Shown here piece by piece: positions 31,067-41,484 of a stretch of DNA of 53,974 bases; within the stretch, counting starts at the first letter, position 1, and every line of letters begins with the position of its first letter. A program made the position numbers and the translations under genes. The notes under the pieces were generated by a model. It was not told where the DNA came from, did not search any database, and saw only the letters and a list, made by a program, of their open reading frames with translations. The DNA lies in assembly GCA_017517745.1 (NCBI GenBank), contig JAFWYJ010000026.1, positions 1-53,974 on the forward strand, read 5' to 3'. This stretch comes from Clostridia bacterium (GTDB lineage: Bacteria > Bacillota > Clostridia > Oscillospirales > CAG-272).

Positions 31067-31435
31067 GTGATTCAGCAGCAAACTTTAATGAAGGTTGCCG
31101 ATAACACCGGTGCTAAGGAGCTGATGTGCATCAGAGTCCTTGGCGGCACGGGCAGAAGATATGCAAATATCGGTGACGTAGTCGTTTGCGCAGTCAAGAA
31201 GGCAGCACCCGGCGGCGTTGTGAAAAAAGGTGACGTTGTCAAGGCAGTCGTTGTCAGAACTGTGCACGGAATCAAGAGAGCAGACGGCTCTTATATCAAG
31301 TTCGATGAGAACGCAGCAGTGGTCATTCGTGAGGACAAGACTCCTCGCGGAACCCGTATCTTTGGCCCTGTGGCAAGAGAGCTTCGCGACAAGGATTATC
31401 TGAAGATCCTGTCTCTGGCTCCCGAAGTGCTTTGA
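31067..31435 (+). CDS. rplN: 50S ribosomal protein L14
   Basis: 122 residues starting at GTG 31067 behind GTAGGAGG. Seen are [43 protein letters not shown] and [21 protein letters not shown]. The 78-base gap before it holds AATACG/CGTATT and the rpsQ-stop hairpin. L14 is at the subunit interface and binds L19. Confidence 0.98.
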   Translation: MIQQQTLMKVADNTGAKELMCIRVLGGTGRRYANIGDVVVCAVKKAAPGGVVKKGDVVKAVVVRTVHGIKRADGSYIKFDENAAVVIREDKTPRGTRIFGPVARELRDKDYLKILSLAPEVL

Positions 31436-31450
31436 TGGAGGTAATCAACA

Positions 31451-31768
31451 ATGGCAAAAATGCATATTAAAAAAGGCGATACCGTTGTTGTTCTCTCCGG
31501 AGATGACAAGGGCGTTCAGGGCGAAGTAATCGCAGTTTCCCGCGAAGAGGGAAAGGTGCTCGTGAAGGGCGCAAACATCATTCACAAGCACGTAAAGCCC
31601 CGCAAGCAGGGTGAGTCCGGCGGCATTATCGACGCTGAGGGTGCAATCTATGCATCCAAGGTCGCTCTGTACTGCTCCACCTGCAAGAAGGGTGTACGCG
31701 TTCACACCGAGGTTGTGGATGGCAAGAAGATCCGCGTTTGCGCAAAATGCGGCAAGAAATTTGATTGA
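31451..31768 (+). CDS. rplX: 50S ribosomal protein L24
   Basis: 105 residues with an N-terminal KOW motif (IKKGDTVVVLSGDDKGVQGEV) and VKGANIIHKHVKP. The C-terminal part carries two CxxC pairs (CSTC and CAKC), as in the zinc-ribbon-like form seen in many Firmicutes. L24 is an early 50S assembly initiator. Confidence 0.98.
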   Translation: MAKMHIKKGDTVVVLSGDDKGVQGEVIAVSREEGKVLVKGANIIHKHVKPRKQGESGGIIDAEGAIYASKVALYCSTCKKGVRVHTEVVDGKKIRVCAKCGKKFD

Positions 31769-31783
31769 GGAGGGTAAGCAATC

Positions 31784-32323
31784 ATGGCAAGAATGAAAGA
31801 TATGTATAAAGCTGAAATTGCTCCCGCACTCATGAAGCAGTTCAGCTACAAGAGCGTCATGCAGATCCCGAAGCTTGACAAGATCGTTGTCAACGTCGGT
31901 GTCGGCGACGCAAAGGATAACTCCAAGGCTCTGGACGCAGTTCTTCGCGACCTGGCGATCATCACCGGTCAGAAGGCTGTTCCCACCTACGCAAAGAAGT
32001 CTGTTGCAAACTTCAAGCTCCGTCAGGGTATGAAGATCGGTGCAAAGGTGACTCTGCGCGGTGACAGAATGTACGAATTCATGGACAGACTCTTCAACTT
32101 CGCTCTGCCGAAGGTCCGTGACTTCAAGGGCATCAATCCCAACGCCTTCGACGGACGCGGCAACTACGCGCTCGGTCTGAAGGAGCAGCTGATCTTCCCC
32201 GAAATCGAGTACGATAAGGTTGAGAAGATCCGCGGTATGGATATTTGCTTTGTAACCACTGCAAATACCGACGAAGAAGCAAGAGAGCTGCTGAAGCTGT
32301 TCGGCGCTCCCTTCGCGAAATAA
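31784..32323 (+). CDS. rplE: 50S ribosomal protein L5
   Basis: 179 residues: [44 protein letters not shown] (given in part), [18 protein letters not shown] and [18 protein letters not shown]5 binds 5S rRNA in the central protuberance. Normal length. Confidence 0.98.
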   Translation: MARMKDMYKAEIAPALMKQFSYKSVMQIPKLDKIVVNVGVGDAKDNSKALDAVLRDLAIITGQKAVPTYAKKSVANFKLRQGMKIGAKVTLRGDRMYEFMDRLFNFALPKVRDFKGINPNAFDGRGNYALGLKEQLIFPEIEYDKVEKIRGMDICFVTTANTDEEARELLKLFGAPFAK

Positions 32324-32339
32324 TTAGGAGGTAATCACG

Positions 32340-32525
32340 ATGGCAAAGAAAGCTATGGTAAACAAGCAGCAGAAAGCACAGAAGTTCTCTACCAGAGAGT
32401 ACAACCGCTGCAAAATCTGCGGACGCCCTCACGCATATCTCCGTAAGTTCGGTATCTGCCGTATCTGCTTCCGCAACCTCGCATACAAGGGCGAGATCCC
32501 GGGTGTAAAGAAGGCATCCTGGTAA
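32340..32525 (+). CDS. rpsN: 30S ribosomal protein S14, zinc form
   Basis: 61 residues, the short zinc-binding type (type Z): two CxxC pairs in [20 protein letters not shown], ending [11 protein letters not shown]. It follows rplE with a TAGGAGG ribosome binding site. It is followed by an unusual 157-base structured spacer. Confidence 0.98.
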   Translation: MAKKAMVNKQQKAQKFSTREYNRCKICGRPHAYLRKFGICRICFRNLAYKGEIPGVKKASW

Positions 32526-32529
32526 TTCA

Positions 32530-32682
32530 AAACAACAAACGCATCGCGTTGTTGAATAAAAACTTCCAACTATCGGCAGGAAATTAAACCGGTCCAAAGC
32601 GAGCGGACAGTTGGATTTAACCGCCGATAAGCCGCCCCATGGGCAGCAAGAGAAAATTAACTTGCATAAGGAGGATATGAAT
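32530..32682 (+). promoter_or_regulatory. Structured rpsN-rpsH spacer with predicted pseudoknot
   Basis: A bulged hairpin at 32532-32554 (CAACAAACGC with GCGTTGTTG) is followed by two interleaved perfect 7-base pairings: TCCAACT 32565-32571 with AGTTGGA 32609-32615, and TATCGGC 32571-32577 with GCCGATA 32623-32629 (one T is shared). A small GTCC/GGAC stem (32592-32595 with 32605-32608) lies between. The order a-b-a'-b' is that of an H-type pseudoknot. It ends about 40 bases before the rpsH ribosome binding site. Confidence 0.6.
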
Positions 32683-33081
32683 ATGCAAATGTCAGACGTA
32701 ATCGCCGATATGCTCACCAGAATCCGCAATGCAAACAATGCAAAGCATCAGACTGTTGACATTCCGGCATCCAACATGAAGAAGGCAATCGCCGAGATCC
32801 TCGTTGAAGAGGGTTACGTGAAGTCCTATCAGATCATTGACGACGGCAAGCAGGGAACCATCCGTGTGACGCTGAAGTATCTGCAGGGCAAGCAGAAGGT
32901 CATCCGCGGAATCCGCCGCGTATCCAAGCCCGGTCTGCGTATCTACGCGGGCTGCGAGGATATGCCCAGCGTGATGAACGGTCTCGGAATTGCGATCGTT
33001 TCCACATCCAAGGGTATCATGACGGGCAAGAAGGCTAAGTCGCTCAACGTTGGCGGCGAAGTTCTTGCATTCGTATGGTAA
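32683..33081 (+). CDS. rpsH: 30S ribosomal protein S8
   Basis: 132 residues: [40 protein letters not shown] and the end [23 protein letters not shown] chose ATG 32683, eight bases after AAGGAGG; 32677 is too close and 32689 is possible. S8 is the spc-operon repressor in E. coli, which makes the structured spacer in front of it notable. Confidence 0.97.
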   Translation: MQMSDVIADMLTRIRNANNAKHQTVDIPASNMKKAIAEILVEEGYVKSYQIIDDGKQGTIRVTLKYLQGKQKVIRGIRRVSKPGLRIYAGCEDMPSVMNGLGIAIVSTSKGIMTGKKAKSLNVGGEVLAFVW

Positions 33082-33104
33082 TCCGGAACGGGAGGTATTG
33101 AACA

Positions 33105-33677
33105 ATGTCAAGAATTGGAAGAATGCCCATTGCGATCCCCGCAGGCACCACCGTTACCGTTGCTGACGAGAACGTGGTTACCGTCAAGGGTAAGCTCGGC
33201 ACACTCACTGAAAAGTTCAGCTCTCGTATGAGCATCAAGGTGGAAGGAAACGAAGTCATCGTCACCCGTCCCACCGACGCCAAGGAAGACAGAAGCCTGC
33301 ACGGTCTGACCCGCGCGCTCCTGTTCAACATGGTTGAGGGCGTTACCAACGGCTACTCGAAGAAGCTCGAGATCGTCGGCGTTGGTTACAAGGTTGTCAA
33401 GCAGGGCAAAACCCTGCAGCTGTATCTGGGCCACTCCCTGATGCCCGATTCCGGTCTGCCGCAGGCAAGATTCTGCATGACCGAGGAAGACGGTATCACC
33501 TTCGACGTCCCGGATTCCAACACCATCATCGTCAAGGGTATTGACAAGCAGAAGGTTGGTCAGACCGCCGCAGTCATTCGCGGAAAGAGACCCCCCGAGC
33601 CCTACCACGGTAAGGGTGTTAAGTATGCCGACGAGTATGTCCGCCGCAAGGCAGGCAAAGCCGGTAAGGGCAAATAA
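33105..33677 (+). CDS. rplF: 50S ribosomal protein L6
   Basis: 190 residues: SRIGRMPIAIPAGTTVTVAD, HGLTRALLFNMVEGVTNGY and the C-terminal PPEPYHGKGVKYADEYVRRK. L6 lies near the sarcin-ricin loop. Slightly longer than the usual 178-180, with extra residues in the second repeat (around MPDSGLPQARFCMTEEDG). Confidence 0.98.
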   Translation: MSRIGRMPIAIPAGTTVTVADENVVTVKGKLGTLTEKFSSRMSIKVEGNEVIVTRPTDAKEDRSLHGLTRALLFNMVEGVTNGYSKKLEIVGVGYKVVKQGKTLQLYLGHSLMPDSGLPQARFCMTEEDGITFDVPDSNTIIVKGIDKQKVGQTAAVIRGKRPPEPYHGKGVKYADEYVRRKAGKAGKGK

Positions 33678-33695
33678 TGAAAGGAGTGAAGTGAC

Positions 33696-34055
33696 ATGGT
33701 ATCAAGAAAAGATGCAAACAAGGCTCGTCTTAAGAGACATAAGAGAGTCAGAGCAAAGATTTCGGGTACTGCCGAGCGTCCGCGTCTTGCTGTATATCGC
33801 TCTAATGCGAACATCAGCGCACAGATCATTGATGACGTCAAGGGCGTAACCCTGGTAAGCGCTTCCACTTTCGGAAAGAGCTTTACCGCTGACGGCGGCA
33901 ACAAGGCAGCAGCTCGTGAGATCGGCAAAATGATCGCCGAGAAGGCAATTGCACAGGGAATCACCGAGGTCGTGTTCGACCGTGGCGGTTATCTGTATCA
34001 CGGACGTGTATCGGAACTGGCTGAAGGCGCTCGCGAGGGCGGCCTGAAGTTCTGA
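33696..34055 (+). CDS. rplR: 50S ribosomal protein L18
   Basis: 119 residues: basic N terminus, then [41 protein letters not shown] and [19 protein letters not shown]. It binds 5S rRNA with L5. A TGTTCAA/TTGAACA hairpin (34073-34079 with 34094-34100) lies in the gap before rpsE. Confidence 0.98.
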   Translation: MVSRKDANKARLKRHKRVRAKISGTAERPRLAVYRSNANISAQIIDDVKGVTLVSASTFGKSFTADGGNKAAAREIGKMIAEKAIAQGITEVVFDRGGYLYHGRVSELAEGAREGGLKF

Positions 34056-34114
34056 TTTTCCGGTTTGTACACTGTTCAAACAACTACAAGTGATTGAACA
34101 TTTTGGAGGAAAAA

Positions 34115-34621
34115 ATGGTAGAAAAATTTAATCCCGCTGAGCATGATCTGAAAGAATCGCTCATCTCTCTGAACCGTGTTTCCAAGACCGTTAAGGGTGG
34201 TCGTATCGCCCGCTTCGCAGCTTTGATGGTTGTGGGTGACGGTGCAGGTCACGTAGGCGTTGGTCTTGGCAAGGCTGCCGAGGTTCCCGAAGCAATCCGC
34301 AAGGGAATTGAAGACGCAAAGAAGAATATGGTGAAGGTTTCCCTGAAGGGAACCTCCATTCCCCACGAGGTTATCGGTGTGTTCGGTGCAGGCAAGGTGC
34401 TTCTGAAGCCCGCTGCTCCCGGTACCGGTATCATCGCAGGCGGCAAGGTACGTATGGTACTTGAGGCTGCCGGAATTAAGAACATTCGTGCAAAGTGCCT
34501 GCGCTCCAACAATCCTACCAACGTTGTCAAGGCAACGATGGAAGGCTTGAAGGAACTCCGCACTGCTGAAGAGGTTGCGAAGATTCGTGACATCTCGGTT
34601 GACCAGGTCAAGAAGGCTTGA
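34115..34621 (+). CDS. rpsE: 30S ribosomal protein S5
   Basis: 168 residues: [40 protein letters not shown] and [21 protein letters not shown]5 acts at the mRNA entry site and in decoding fidelity. ATG 34115 follows TTTGGAGG; the in-frame ATG at 34094 lies in the hairpin before that site. Confidence 0.98.
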   Translation: MVEKFNPAEHDLKESLISLNRVSKTVKGGRIARFAALMVVGDGAGHVGVGLGKAAEVPEAIRKGIEDAKKNMVKVSLKGTSIPHEVIGVFGAGKVLLKPAAPGTGIIAGGKVRMVLEAAGIKNIRAKCLRSNNPTNVVKATMEGLKELRTAEEVAKIRDISVDQVKKA

Positions 34622-34638
34622 GCAGGAGGTAAGCGAAA

Positions 34639-34821
34639 ATGAAAAAAGTTACACTTACGAAGTCTCTGATCGGCAGCAAGCCCAATCAGAAGGCAACTGC
34701 AAAATCTCTTGGACTGAACAGAGTCGGTGACAGCATCGTTCACGCTGACGACGCAGTGCTTGCCGGCAAGGTCAGAGTTCTCGCACATCTGGTTACGGTT
34801 GAGACCGTAGAAAACGCATAA
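34639..34821 (+). CDS. rpmD: 50S ribosomal protein L30
   Basis: 60 residues: [20 protein letters not shown] and [28 protein letters not shown] (in part) are typical of L30. AGGAGG precedes it. Confidence 0.97.
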   Translation: MKKVTLTKSLIGSKPNQKATAKSLGLNRVGDSIVHADDAVLAGKVRVLAHLVTVETVENA

Positions 34822-34834
34822 GGAGGTATTGCAG

Positions 34835-35278
34835 ATGAAACTCCACGAATTGAGTCCTGCCGAGGGTTCCGCAAAGGCCGCTTGGCGCAAGGGCAGAGGT
34901 CCCGGATCGGGCAACGGTAAGACCGCCGGCAAGGGACACAAGGGACAGAACGCACGCTCGGGCGGCGGTGTCAGACCCGGCTTTGAGGGCGGTCAGTTCC
35001 CGATTTACAGACAGCATCCCAAGAGAGGCTTCACCAACTACCGTTTCGCAACCAACTATGCGATTGTGAACGTTGAGGATCTCAACCGTTTCGTTGACGG
35101 CACCGAGGTCACCATGGAAGTGCTTCTCGCAGCAAAGATCATCCGCAAGCCCATGGACGGTTTGAAGGTCCTCGGCAACGGTGAGCTTACAAAAAAACTT
35201 ACAGTCAAGGCTGCCGTTTTCTCGGCAACTGCTAAGGAAAAGATTGAGGCAGCAGGCGGTAAGGTTGAGGAGGTATAA
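34835..35278 (+). CDS. rplO: 50S ribosomal protein L15
   Basis: 147 residues: [60 protein letters not shown] and a C-terminal [14 protein letters not shown] 34835 lies eight bases after AGGAGG; the in-frame TTG at 34829 is too close. It ends two bases before secY. Confidence 0.98.
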   Translation: MKLHELSPAEGSAKAAWRKGRGPGSGNGKTAGKGHKGQNARSGGGVRPGFEGGQFPIYRQHPKRGFTNYRFATNYAIVNVEDLNRFVDGTEVTMEVLLAAKIIRKPMDGLKVLGNGELTKKLTVKAAVFSATAKEKIEAAGGKVEEV

Positions 35279-35280
35279 GG

Positions 35281-36594
35281 ATGTTTCAGACGTTTAAGAA
35301 CGCATGGAAAACTCCCGACCTCAAAAAGAAGATTCTCTTCACGGCAATGATTCTGCTTTTGTACCGCATCGGTGCATGCCTCTATGTTCCTTACGTAGAC
35401 GTGGATGCCGTGCAAAATGCAGCTCGTTTCCAGGGAATCCTCGAGTTTGTCGATATGCTTTCCGGTGAAGCGCTCAGCAAAGCAACTCTGTTTGCCCTGT
35501 CTGTATCGCCGTATATCACCGCATCCATCGTGATGCAGCTTTTGACCATCGCAATTCCTGCCTTGGAAAGAATTTCCAAACAGGGAGAAGAAGGAAAAAA
35601 GAAGATCACCGCTTACACCAGATGGGTTACCGTCGCACTGGCGTTGATCACCGCATACGGCTATGTAAAGCTTCTCGACTCTATTGATCTTTTGACGGTC
35701 AAGAGCGGTGACAAGTTCTACGTCTTCGCTCAAATCGTCATGATCGCATGCTTCTGCGCAGGCGCGGCTCTCATCATGTGGCTGGGTGAGCAGATCAATG
35801 CACACGGTATTGGAAACGGTATCTCGATGATCCTGTTCGCAAACATTCTTTCCAGCTTCACTTCGATGGTCCTTGGAATGATCCGGATGGTCACTCGTGA
35901 GAAGGGCTGGTGGATTGCACTCGGCATCGGAGAGGTGATTCTTTCTTTGGCACTCGCGCTGGGCGCGATCATGCTCATCGTTTGGTTCACCAATTCCGAA
36001 AGAAGAATTCCGATCCAATATGCAAAGAGAGTCGTCGGACGCAAGATGTACGGCGGTCAGTCCTCCAATCTTCCTCTGAAGATGAATATGGCGGGCGTTA
36101 TGCCGGTTATCTTTGCAAGCTCGATCGTCTCGATCCCCGCAACCATCGCAGGATTTATGACCAAGTCGAACTGGTTTACCAAGTTTGTCAACAATTGGTT
36201 TAACTACACGTCGCCGTTGTATATCGCGGTTTTTGTAGTTCTCATTGTCCTGTTCTCCTACTTCTACATTATGATTTCTTTCAATCCCGTAGAGGTAGCA
36301 AACAATATCAGAAACAACGGTGGCGCGATTCCGGGTATTCGTCCGGGCAAGCCTACGTCTGATTATATCAAAAAAATCTTGAACCGCATTACCATGATGG
36401 GCGCGATCTTCCTGGTTGTGATTTCGGCACTCCCGATGATCATCACCGCTGTCACCAGCGCGTTCGGCGTTTCGTTCCAGAGCTTCGCATTTATGGGAAC
36501 CTCGCTCTTGATCGTTGTCGGCGTTGCATTGGAGACGGTACGCGACCTCGAGGCTCAGCTGGCAATGCGCAACTACAAGGGCTTCCTTGATTAA
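35281..36594 (+). CDS. secY: SecY protein translocase channel subunit
   Basis: 437 residues, ten transmembrane helices. Seen are the N-terminal FKNAWKTPDLKKKILFTAMI, the plug region DMLSGEALSKATLFALSVSPYI, ITASIVMQLL, GIGNGISMILFANI and the late GIRPGKPTSDYIKKILNRIT cytoplasmic loop that contacts SecA and the ribosome. It forms the channel with the extended SecE encoded at 5592. Normal length. Confidence 0.98.
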   Translation: MFQTFKNAWKTPDLKKKILFTAMILLLYRIGACLYVPYVDVDAVQNAARFQGILEFVDMLSGEALSKATLFALSVSPYITASIVMQLLTIAIPALERISKQGEEGKKKITAYTRWVTVALALITAYGYVKLLDSIDLLTVKSGDKFYVFAQIVMIACFCAGAALIMWLGEQINAHGIGNGISMILFANILSSFTSMVLGMIRMVTREKGWWIALGIGEVILSLALALGAIMLIVWFTNSERRIPIQYAKRVVGRKMYGGQSSNLPLKMNMAGVMPVIFASSIVSIPATIAGFMTKSNWFTKFVNNWFNYTSPLYIAVFVVLIVLFSYFYIMISFNPVEVANNIRNNGGAIPGIRPGKPTSDYIKKILNRITMMGAIFLVVISALPMIITAVTSAFGVSFQSFAFMGTSLLIVVGVALETVRDLEAQLAMRNYKGFLD

Positions 36595-36621
36595 TCTGCC
36601 AAATCGCATACGGAGGAAACT

Positions 36622-37260
36622 ATGAATCTTATTTTAATGGGCGCTCCCGGAGCGGGCAAAGGTACCCAATCCGCGAAGATTTCCGAAAAATATCATATTC
36701 CCGCGATCGCGACCGGAGACATTCTCCGCGGAGCAATCAAAGCAGGCACCGAGCTCGGTAAGGCCGCAAAGTCCTATATCGATGCCGGTCAGCTGGTTCC
36801 CGATTCCGTTGTGATTGGAATCATCAAGGAGTATCTCGCATCCGACGAATGCAAGAACGGCTTCATTCTTGACGGCTTTCCCCGTTCGATCCCTCAGGCA
36901 GAGGCGCTCGACGAGATGGGCGTGAAGATCGACGTTGTGCTCAGCATCGAGGTTGCGGATGACAAGATCGTGGAACGCATGAGCGGACGCAGAGTTTGCT
37001 CTTGCGGAGCTTCCTACCATGTGGCTTACAATCCCCCCAAGACCGAGGGTGTTTGTGACAAGTGCGGCGCTGCACTGTATATCAGAGCCGACGATGCCGC
37101 AGAGACCGTAAAGAACAGACTTGCAACCTTCCATGCACAGACCGAACCGCTCAAGGAGTATTACTCCAAGAAGGGACTTCTCGTGACCGTGGAGGGACAG
37201 GAAGAGGTTGCCGACACCACCGCGTTGGTGTATCGCGCATTGCAGTCGTTCGAGGCGTGA
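36622..37260 (+). CDS. adk: Adenylate kinase
   Basis: 212 residues. It interconverts ATP, ADP and AMP. The P-loop is GAPGAGKGT at residues 7-15; [13 protein letters not shown] and the LID domain with cysteines follow. The LID zinc site reads [11 protein letters not shown] ... GVCDKCG: the first pair is C-x-C rather than the usual C-x-x-C, one residue short. Otherwise typical. A GGAGG site precedes the ATG. Confidence 0.97.
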   Translation: MNLILMGAPGAGKGTQSAKISEKYHIPAIATGDILRGAIKAGTELGKAAKSYIDAGQLVPDSVVIGIIKEYLASDECKNGFILDGFPRSIPQAEALDEMGVKIDVVLSIEVADDKIVERMSGRRVCSCGASYHVAYNPPKTEGVCDKCGAALYIRADDAAETVKNRLATFHAQTEPLKEYYSKKGLLVTVEGQEEVADTTALVYRALQSFEA

Positions 37261-37264
37261 TTTT

Positions 37265-38026
37265 ATGATTCATTTAAAAAATTCGGCACAAATCGCGGCC
37301 ATGAAGGACGCAGGACGTATTACGGGCGAGGCTTTGCTGGTTGCCCGTGATATGGTCCGCCCGGGAGTCAGCACCTATGAGATCGATGTGGCGATCCGTC
37401 GGTATATCGAGAAGTGCGGTGCGACTCCTGCCTTCCTGGGCTACAGCGGATTCCCGGCGAGCGCGTGCATCAGCATCAATGACGAGGTCATCCACGGAAT
37501 TCCTTCCAAGAAGAGAATTCTGCAGGAGGGAGACATCGTGAAGATCGATACGGGCGCGACCTACAAGGGCTACGTCGGAGATTCGGCAAGAACGATTCCC
37601 GTCGGCAACGTCAGCGATGAGGCACAAAAGCTGATTCAGGCAACGCGTGACAGCTTTTGGGCAGGCATTGAGAAGCTTGCTGTGGGAAATCGATTGGGCG
37701 ACGTTGGGTTCGCGATTGATGAATTGGTCCGTAAGAACGGATTCAGTACGGTGAAGAGATACGTGGGACACGGAATCGGGACGAACATGCATGAGTCTCC
37801 CGACGTTCCCAACTACGGAACTCCCGGACGCGGTGTTCGGCTTTGCGCCGGCATGACGCTTGCCATCGAGCCGATGGTCAACGTCGGAACCTTCGAGGTC
37901 AAAGAGAGCTCGGACGGTTGGACGGTGAAAACGGCGGACGGCTCGCTTTCGGCACATTACGAAAACACGGTGGCACTGACAAGCGACGGTGTTCTGATCC
38001 TCACCGAGGTCGAAAAAGGTTTCTGA
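37265..38026 (+). CDS. map: Type I methionine aminopeptidase
   Basis: 253 residues. It removes the start methionine from new proteins. The metal ligands are in [18 protein letters not shown] (two Asp), [12 protein letters not shown] (His), AIEPMVN (Glu) and HYENTVALT (Glu). ATG 37265 is four bases after the adk stop, and GAGGCG inside adk serves as ribosome binding site. Confidence 0.97.
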   Translation: MIHLKNSAQIAAMKDAGRITGEALLVARDMVRPGVSTYEIDVAIRRYIEKCGATPAFLGYSGFPASACISINDEVIHGIPSKKRILQEGDIVKIDTGATYKGYVGDSARTIPVGNVSDEAQKLIQATRDSFWAGIEKLAVGNRLGDVGFAIDELVRKNGFSTVKRYVGHGIGTNMHESPDVPNYGTPGRGVRLCAGMTLAIEPMVNVGTFEVKESSDGWTVKTADGSLSAHYENTVALTSDGVLILTEVEKGF

Positions 38027-38049
38027 TCAATCATATTAGGAGAATTGTT

Positions 38050-38271
38050 ATGGCACAAAAGGATGACGTGATCGAATTTGAAGGTACGGTCGTTGAGGCA
38101 CTGCCCAACGCCTGCTTCAAGGTGAAGCTTCCGAACGGACACATGGTGACCGCACACATTTCGGGCAAGCTTCGCATGAACTATATCAAAATTTTGCCGG
38201 GCGACCGCGTGACCATCGAGGTTTCGGTCTATGACCTGACCAAGGGACGCATCACTTGGCGCGCAAAATAA
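38050..38271 (+). CDS. infA: Translation initiation factor IF-1
   Basis: 73 residues, an OB fold: [40 protein letters not shown] and [20 protein letters not shown]. It blocks the A site during initiation. A TAGGAG site precedes the ATG. Confidence 0.98.
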   Translation: MAQKDDVIEFEGTVVEALPNACFKVKLPNGHMVTAHISGKLRMNYIKILPGDRVTIEVSVYDLTKGRITWRAK

Positions 38272-38314
38272 TCAGCAGAATCCAAATACAGCAAGAAAGG
38301 TATGGTAAGAACGA

Positions 38315-38428
38315 ATGAAGGTGAAACCATCCGTTAAGAAGATCTGCGAAAAATGCAAGATCATCAAGAGAAAAGGCAAAATTATGGTAATCTGCGAAAA
38401 CCCCAAGCACAAGCAGAGACAGGGTTAA
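38315..38428 (+). CDS. rpmJ: 50S ribosomal protein L36
   Basis: 37 residues, zinc form: [14 protein letters not shown] at the start, then [11 protein letters not shown] at the end, giving the C-x2-C ... C-x4-H ligand set. AAGAAAGG precedes the ATG by about 11 bases. The usual position between infA and rpsM. Confidence 0.97.
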   Translation: MKVKPSVKKICEKCKIIKRKGKIMVICENPKHKQRQG

Positions 38429-38467
38429 GCAAATACCGAAAAATCAACAGAGAGGTGAATAAACAGT

Positions 38468-38836
38468 ATGGCTCGTATAGCTGGTGTTGATATTCCGAAC
38501 AACAAGCGCGTAGAAATCGCCCTTACCTATATTTACGGTATCGGCCGCAAGAGCGCAAACGATATCCTTGCAGCGACCGGCATCAATCCGGATACTCGCG
38601 CAAAGGATCTGACCGAGGATGAAGTTGCCAAGCTTCGTGATGAGATTGAAAAGTCTTATACCGTAGAAGGTGACCTCCGCCGTGATGTTGCCCTCAACAT
38701 CAAGAGAATGGTTGAGATCAACTGCTACCGTGGCATCCGTCACAGAAAGGGCTTGCCCGTACGCGGTCAGAGAACCAAGACCAACGCAAGAACCCGTAAA
38801 GGTCCCGCAAAGACCATTGCGAACAAGAAGAAGTAA
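38468..38836 (+). CDS. rpsM: 30S ribosomal protein S13
   Basis: 122 residues: [23 protein letters not shown] (in part), [20 protein letters not shown] and [21 protein letters not shown]13 contacts the P-site tRNA and forms bridge B1. GAGAGGTG precedes the ATG. Confidence 0.98.
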   Translation: MARIAGVDIPNNKRVEIALTYIYGIGRKSANDILAATGINPDTRAKDLTEDEVAKLRDEIEKSYTVEGDLRRDVALNIKRMVEINCYRGIRHRKGLPVRGQRTKTNARTRKGPAKTIANKKK

Positions 38837-38851
38837 AGGAGTGGCATAAAA

Positions 38852-39250
38852 ATGGCAAAAGTAGCAGCAAAGAAAGTTGTCAAGAAACGCCGCGAGAGAA
38901 AGAATATCGAAAAGGGTGCAGTGCATATTCAGGCAACCTTCAACAACACGATCGTTACGATCTCCGACGTTGACGGAAACACCATTTCGTGGGCATCCGC
39001 AGGTGAGCTTGGCTTTAAGGGCTCCAGAAAGTCTACTCCGTTTGCAGCACAGTCTGCTTCCGAGACGGCAGCAAAAGCCGCTATGGAGCACGGTCTGAAA
39101 TCCGTTGAGGTTTTCGTAAAGGGCCCCGGATCCGGACGTGAATCGGCAATCCGTGCGCTGGAGACCGTTGGTCTGCAGATCACGATGATCAAGGACGTGA
39201 CGCCCGTTCCTCATAACGGTTGCAGACCGCCCAAGCGCAGACGTGTTTAA
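38852..39250 (+). CDS. rpsK: 30S ribosomal protein S11
   Basis: 132 residues: basic N terminus, then [31 protein letters not shown]-type block, [20 protein letters not shown] and [18 protein letters not shown]11 shapes the E-site side of the 30S platform. Confidence 0.98.
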   Translation: MAKVAAKKVVKKRRERKNIEKGAVHIQATFNNTIVTISDVDGNTISWASAGELGFKGSRKSTPFAAQSASETAAKAAMEHGLKSVEVFVKGPGSGRESAIRALETVGLQITMIKDVTPVPHNGCRPPKRRRV

Positions 39251-39272
39251 TTTTTAGTGGAGGGATAAAATT

Positions 39273-39899
39273 ATGGCAAGATACACAGGACCTGTTTGCA
39301 GACTCTGCCGCAGAGAAGGTACGAAGCTTTATTTGAAGGGCGACCGTTGCACTTCCGGCAAGTGCGCTCTGGACCGTAGAAGCACCGCTCCCGGTCAGCA
39401 TGGCGCAGCAAATAAGAAAATGAGAGAATATGGACTGCAGATGCGTGAAAAGCAGAAGACCAGAAGATACTACGGTGTCCTCGAGAAGCAGTTTGTCAAC
39501 TACTATGAAGAGGCAGCTCGCAAGGAAGGCATGACCGGTGAGAACCTGATCTGCTTGCTCGAGCGTCGTCTTGACAATGTTGTTTACAGAATGGGCTTCG
39601 CCGCTTCTCACAAGGAGGCTCGTCAGTTGGTTCTCCACGGACACTTCACCCTCAACGGCAAGAAGGTCAACATTCCTTCTTTGATCGTCAAAGCAGGTGA
39701 CGTTGTCGCAGTGAAGGAAGCCAGCCGTAGCTCCGTGAAGTTCAAGGCATTGGCAGAGGCAGCTGCTTCCCAGACCGCTCCGAAGTGGTTGGAGGTAAAG
39801 GCAGACGAGATGACCGCAAAGGTTGCAACCCTGCCCGCACGTGAGGACGTTGACTTCGATTTCAACGAGCAGCTCATCGTCGAGCTCTATTCCAAGTAA
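39273..39899 (+). CDS. rpsD: 30S ribosomal protein S4, zinc form
   Basis: 208 residues. The N terminus carries a zinc-binding set (CRLC ... CTSGKC around residues 9-31), followed by [18 protein letters not shown] and the S4 domain [21 protein letters not shown]4 starts 30S assembly and in several bacteria represses ribosomal protein operons. Confidence 0.98.
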   Translation: MARYTGPVCRLCRREGTKLYLKGDRCTSGKCALDRRSTAPGQHGAANKKMREYGLQMREKQKTRRYYGVLEKQFVNYYEEAARKEGMTGENLICLLERRLDNVVYRMGFAASHKEARQLVLHGHFTLNGKKVNIPSLIVKAGDVVAVKEASRSSVKFKALAEAAASQTAPKWLEVKADEMTAKVATLPAREDVDFDFNEQLIVELYSK

Positions 39900-39919
39900 T
39901 CCCGTTGTTTTCCAAAAAG

Positions 39920-39949
39920 ATACGGCGTGCCGTTGTGCAGTTGCCGTAT
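39920..39949 (+). promoter_or_regulatory. Hairpin in the rpsD-rpoA spacer
   Basis: ATACGGC (39920-39926) pairs exactly with GCCGTAT (39943-39949). No T-run follows, so it is not a terminator; it may limit or stabilise the mRNA between rpsD and rpoA. Confidence 0.5.
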
Positions 39950-39996
39950 GAGCCCTGTCGCAATTTTTGAAACGATTATAAGGAGGTTTATTTGGA

Positions 39997-40971
39997 ATGA
40001 TTGAGATTGAAAAGCCCAATATCACATCGATTGATTTGAGCGAGGACGGCACACACGGTACTTTCATCGTGGAGCCCCTGGAGCGTGGCTACGGCATTAC
40101 GCTTGGTAACTCCTTGCGCAGAGTGTTGCTCAGCTCCTTGCCCGGTGTTGCAGTAACCAATATTAAGATCGACGGAGTTCTGCATGAATTTTCGACCATC
40201 CCCGGTGTCACCGAGGACGTGACCGAGATCGTGCTGAACGTCAAGGGCATCAATGCAAAGTTGCATTGTGCAGGCCCCAAGACCGTTGTGATCGACGTGA
40301 CCGGTGAGAAGAACGTTACCGCCGGTGACATCAAGCCGGATTCCGATATTGAGATCCTGAACCCCGAGCATCACATCGCAACCGTGGGAGAGAATGACAG
40401 ATTCTATATGGAACTGACCTTCGCCAGCGGTCGCGGATACGTTTCGCAGGAGAAGAACAAGCTGCTGCATACCCAGATCCTTGGAACCGCAGCTTCGGCT
40501 CCCCTCGGAACGATTTATACCGACTCGATCTACACGCCCGTGTATAACGTCAATTATACCGTGGACAACACCCGTGTCGGTAACATTACGGATTACGACA
40601 AACTGACCCTGGAGGTTTTGACAAACGGAACGATCTCGGCAAGAGAAGGCGTTTCGCTTGCAGCCAAGATTCTCAATGAGCATCTCAACTTGTTTGTGGA
40701 TTTGTCCGATGAAGCAAAGAAGGCAGAGATCATGGTCGAAAGAGAAGAGACCATCAAGGAGAAAGTCCTTGAGATGACCATTGAGGAGCTTGATATGTCT
40801 GTTCGTAGCTTCAACTGCTTGAAGCGCGCAGGCATTGACACGGTGGAGGATCTGATCGCTCGCACCGAAGAAGATATGATCAAAGTCCGTAACCTTGGTA
40901 AGAAGTCGCTCGAAGAGGTTATTCAGAAGCTTCACTCCCTTGGCTTGGAGCTCCGCAAGGAAGAAGAATAA
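39997..40971 (+). CDS. rpoA: RNA polymerase alpha subunit
   Basis: 324 residues. The N-terminal dimerisation domain shows [24 protein letters not shown] (in part) and [17 protein letters not shown]; the C-terminal domain shows [22 protein letters not shown] and [15 protein letters not shown], which contacts UP elements and activators. ATAAGGAGG precedes the ATG. Confidence 0.99.
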   Translation: MIEIEKPNITSIDLSEDGTHGTFIVEPLERGYGITLGNSLRRVLLSSLPGVAVTNIKIDGVLHEFSTIPGVTEDVTEIVLNVKGINAKLHCAGPKTVVIDVTGEKNVTAGDIKPDSDIEILNPEHHIATVGENDRFYMELTFASGRGYVSQEKNKLLHTQILGTAASAPLGTIYTDSIYTPVYNVNYTVDNTRVGNITDYDKLTLEVLTNGTISAREGVSLAAKILNEHLNLFVDLSDEAKKAEIMVEREETIKEKVLEMTIEELDMSVRSFNCLKRAGIDTVEDLIARTEEDMIKVRNLGKKSLEEVIQKLHSLGLELRKEEE

Positions 40972-41036
40972 TTTCTCACGATTTTTGACCGCATAGAATA
41001 AAAAAGATTCGTAAACAGCAGAAGGAGGGAATAGAA

Positions 41037-41477
41037 ATGCCCGGAACCAGAAAACTTGGCAGACCTACCGCCCACAGAAGAGCAATGCTCCGCGGTATGG
41101 TTACCTTACTGCTTGAGAACGGACAGATTGAGACCACGCTCACCAGAGCGAAGGAAGTTCGTTCCGTAGCAGAGAAAATGATTACGCTCGGTAAGAAAAA
41201 TACACTGGCAAGCCGTCGTGCAGCTCTTGCTTATATCACCAAAGAGGACGTTGTAAGCAAGCTGTTCAACGAGATTGCTCCCAAGTATGCAAACCGTCAG
41301 GGCGGTTACACCCAGATCTTTAAGCTGGGCAACCGCAGAGGCGATGCTGCTGAAATGGCAATCGTAAAGCTGCTGGAGGAGGCTCCCGTTGTTGAGGAGA
41401 AGCCCGCCGAGGAAGCTCCCAAGAAGAGAGCGCCCAGAAAGAAGAAGACCGAGGAGGCTGCAGTAGCAGCTGAATAA
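41037..41477 (+). CDS. rplQ: 50S ribosomal protein L17 with charged tail
   Basis: 146 residues; the usual length is about 115-125. The core is standard ([60 protein letters not shown]). The last 30 residues are a Glu/Lys/Ala-rich tail ([18 protein letters not shown]). Last gene of the superoperon, followed by a terminator. Confidence 0.97.
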   Translation: MPGTRKLGRPTAHRRAMLRGMVTLLLENGQIETTLTRAKEVRSVAEKMITLGKKNTLASRRAALAYITKEDVVSKLFNEIAPKYANRQGGYTQIFKLGNRRGDAAEMAIVKLLEEAPVVEEKPAEEAPKKRAPRKKKTEEAAVAAE

Positions 41478-41484
41478 TCAAATT

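Noticed and set aside
32611-32682. N-terminal extension of S8 from 32611
   Set aside because: It has no ribosome binding site, would read through the predicted pseudoknot, and S8 homologues start at [11 protein letters not shown]-like positions.
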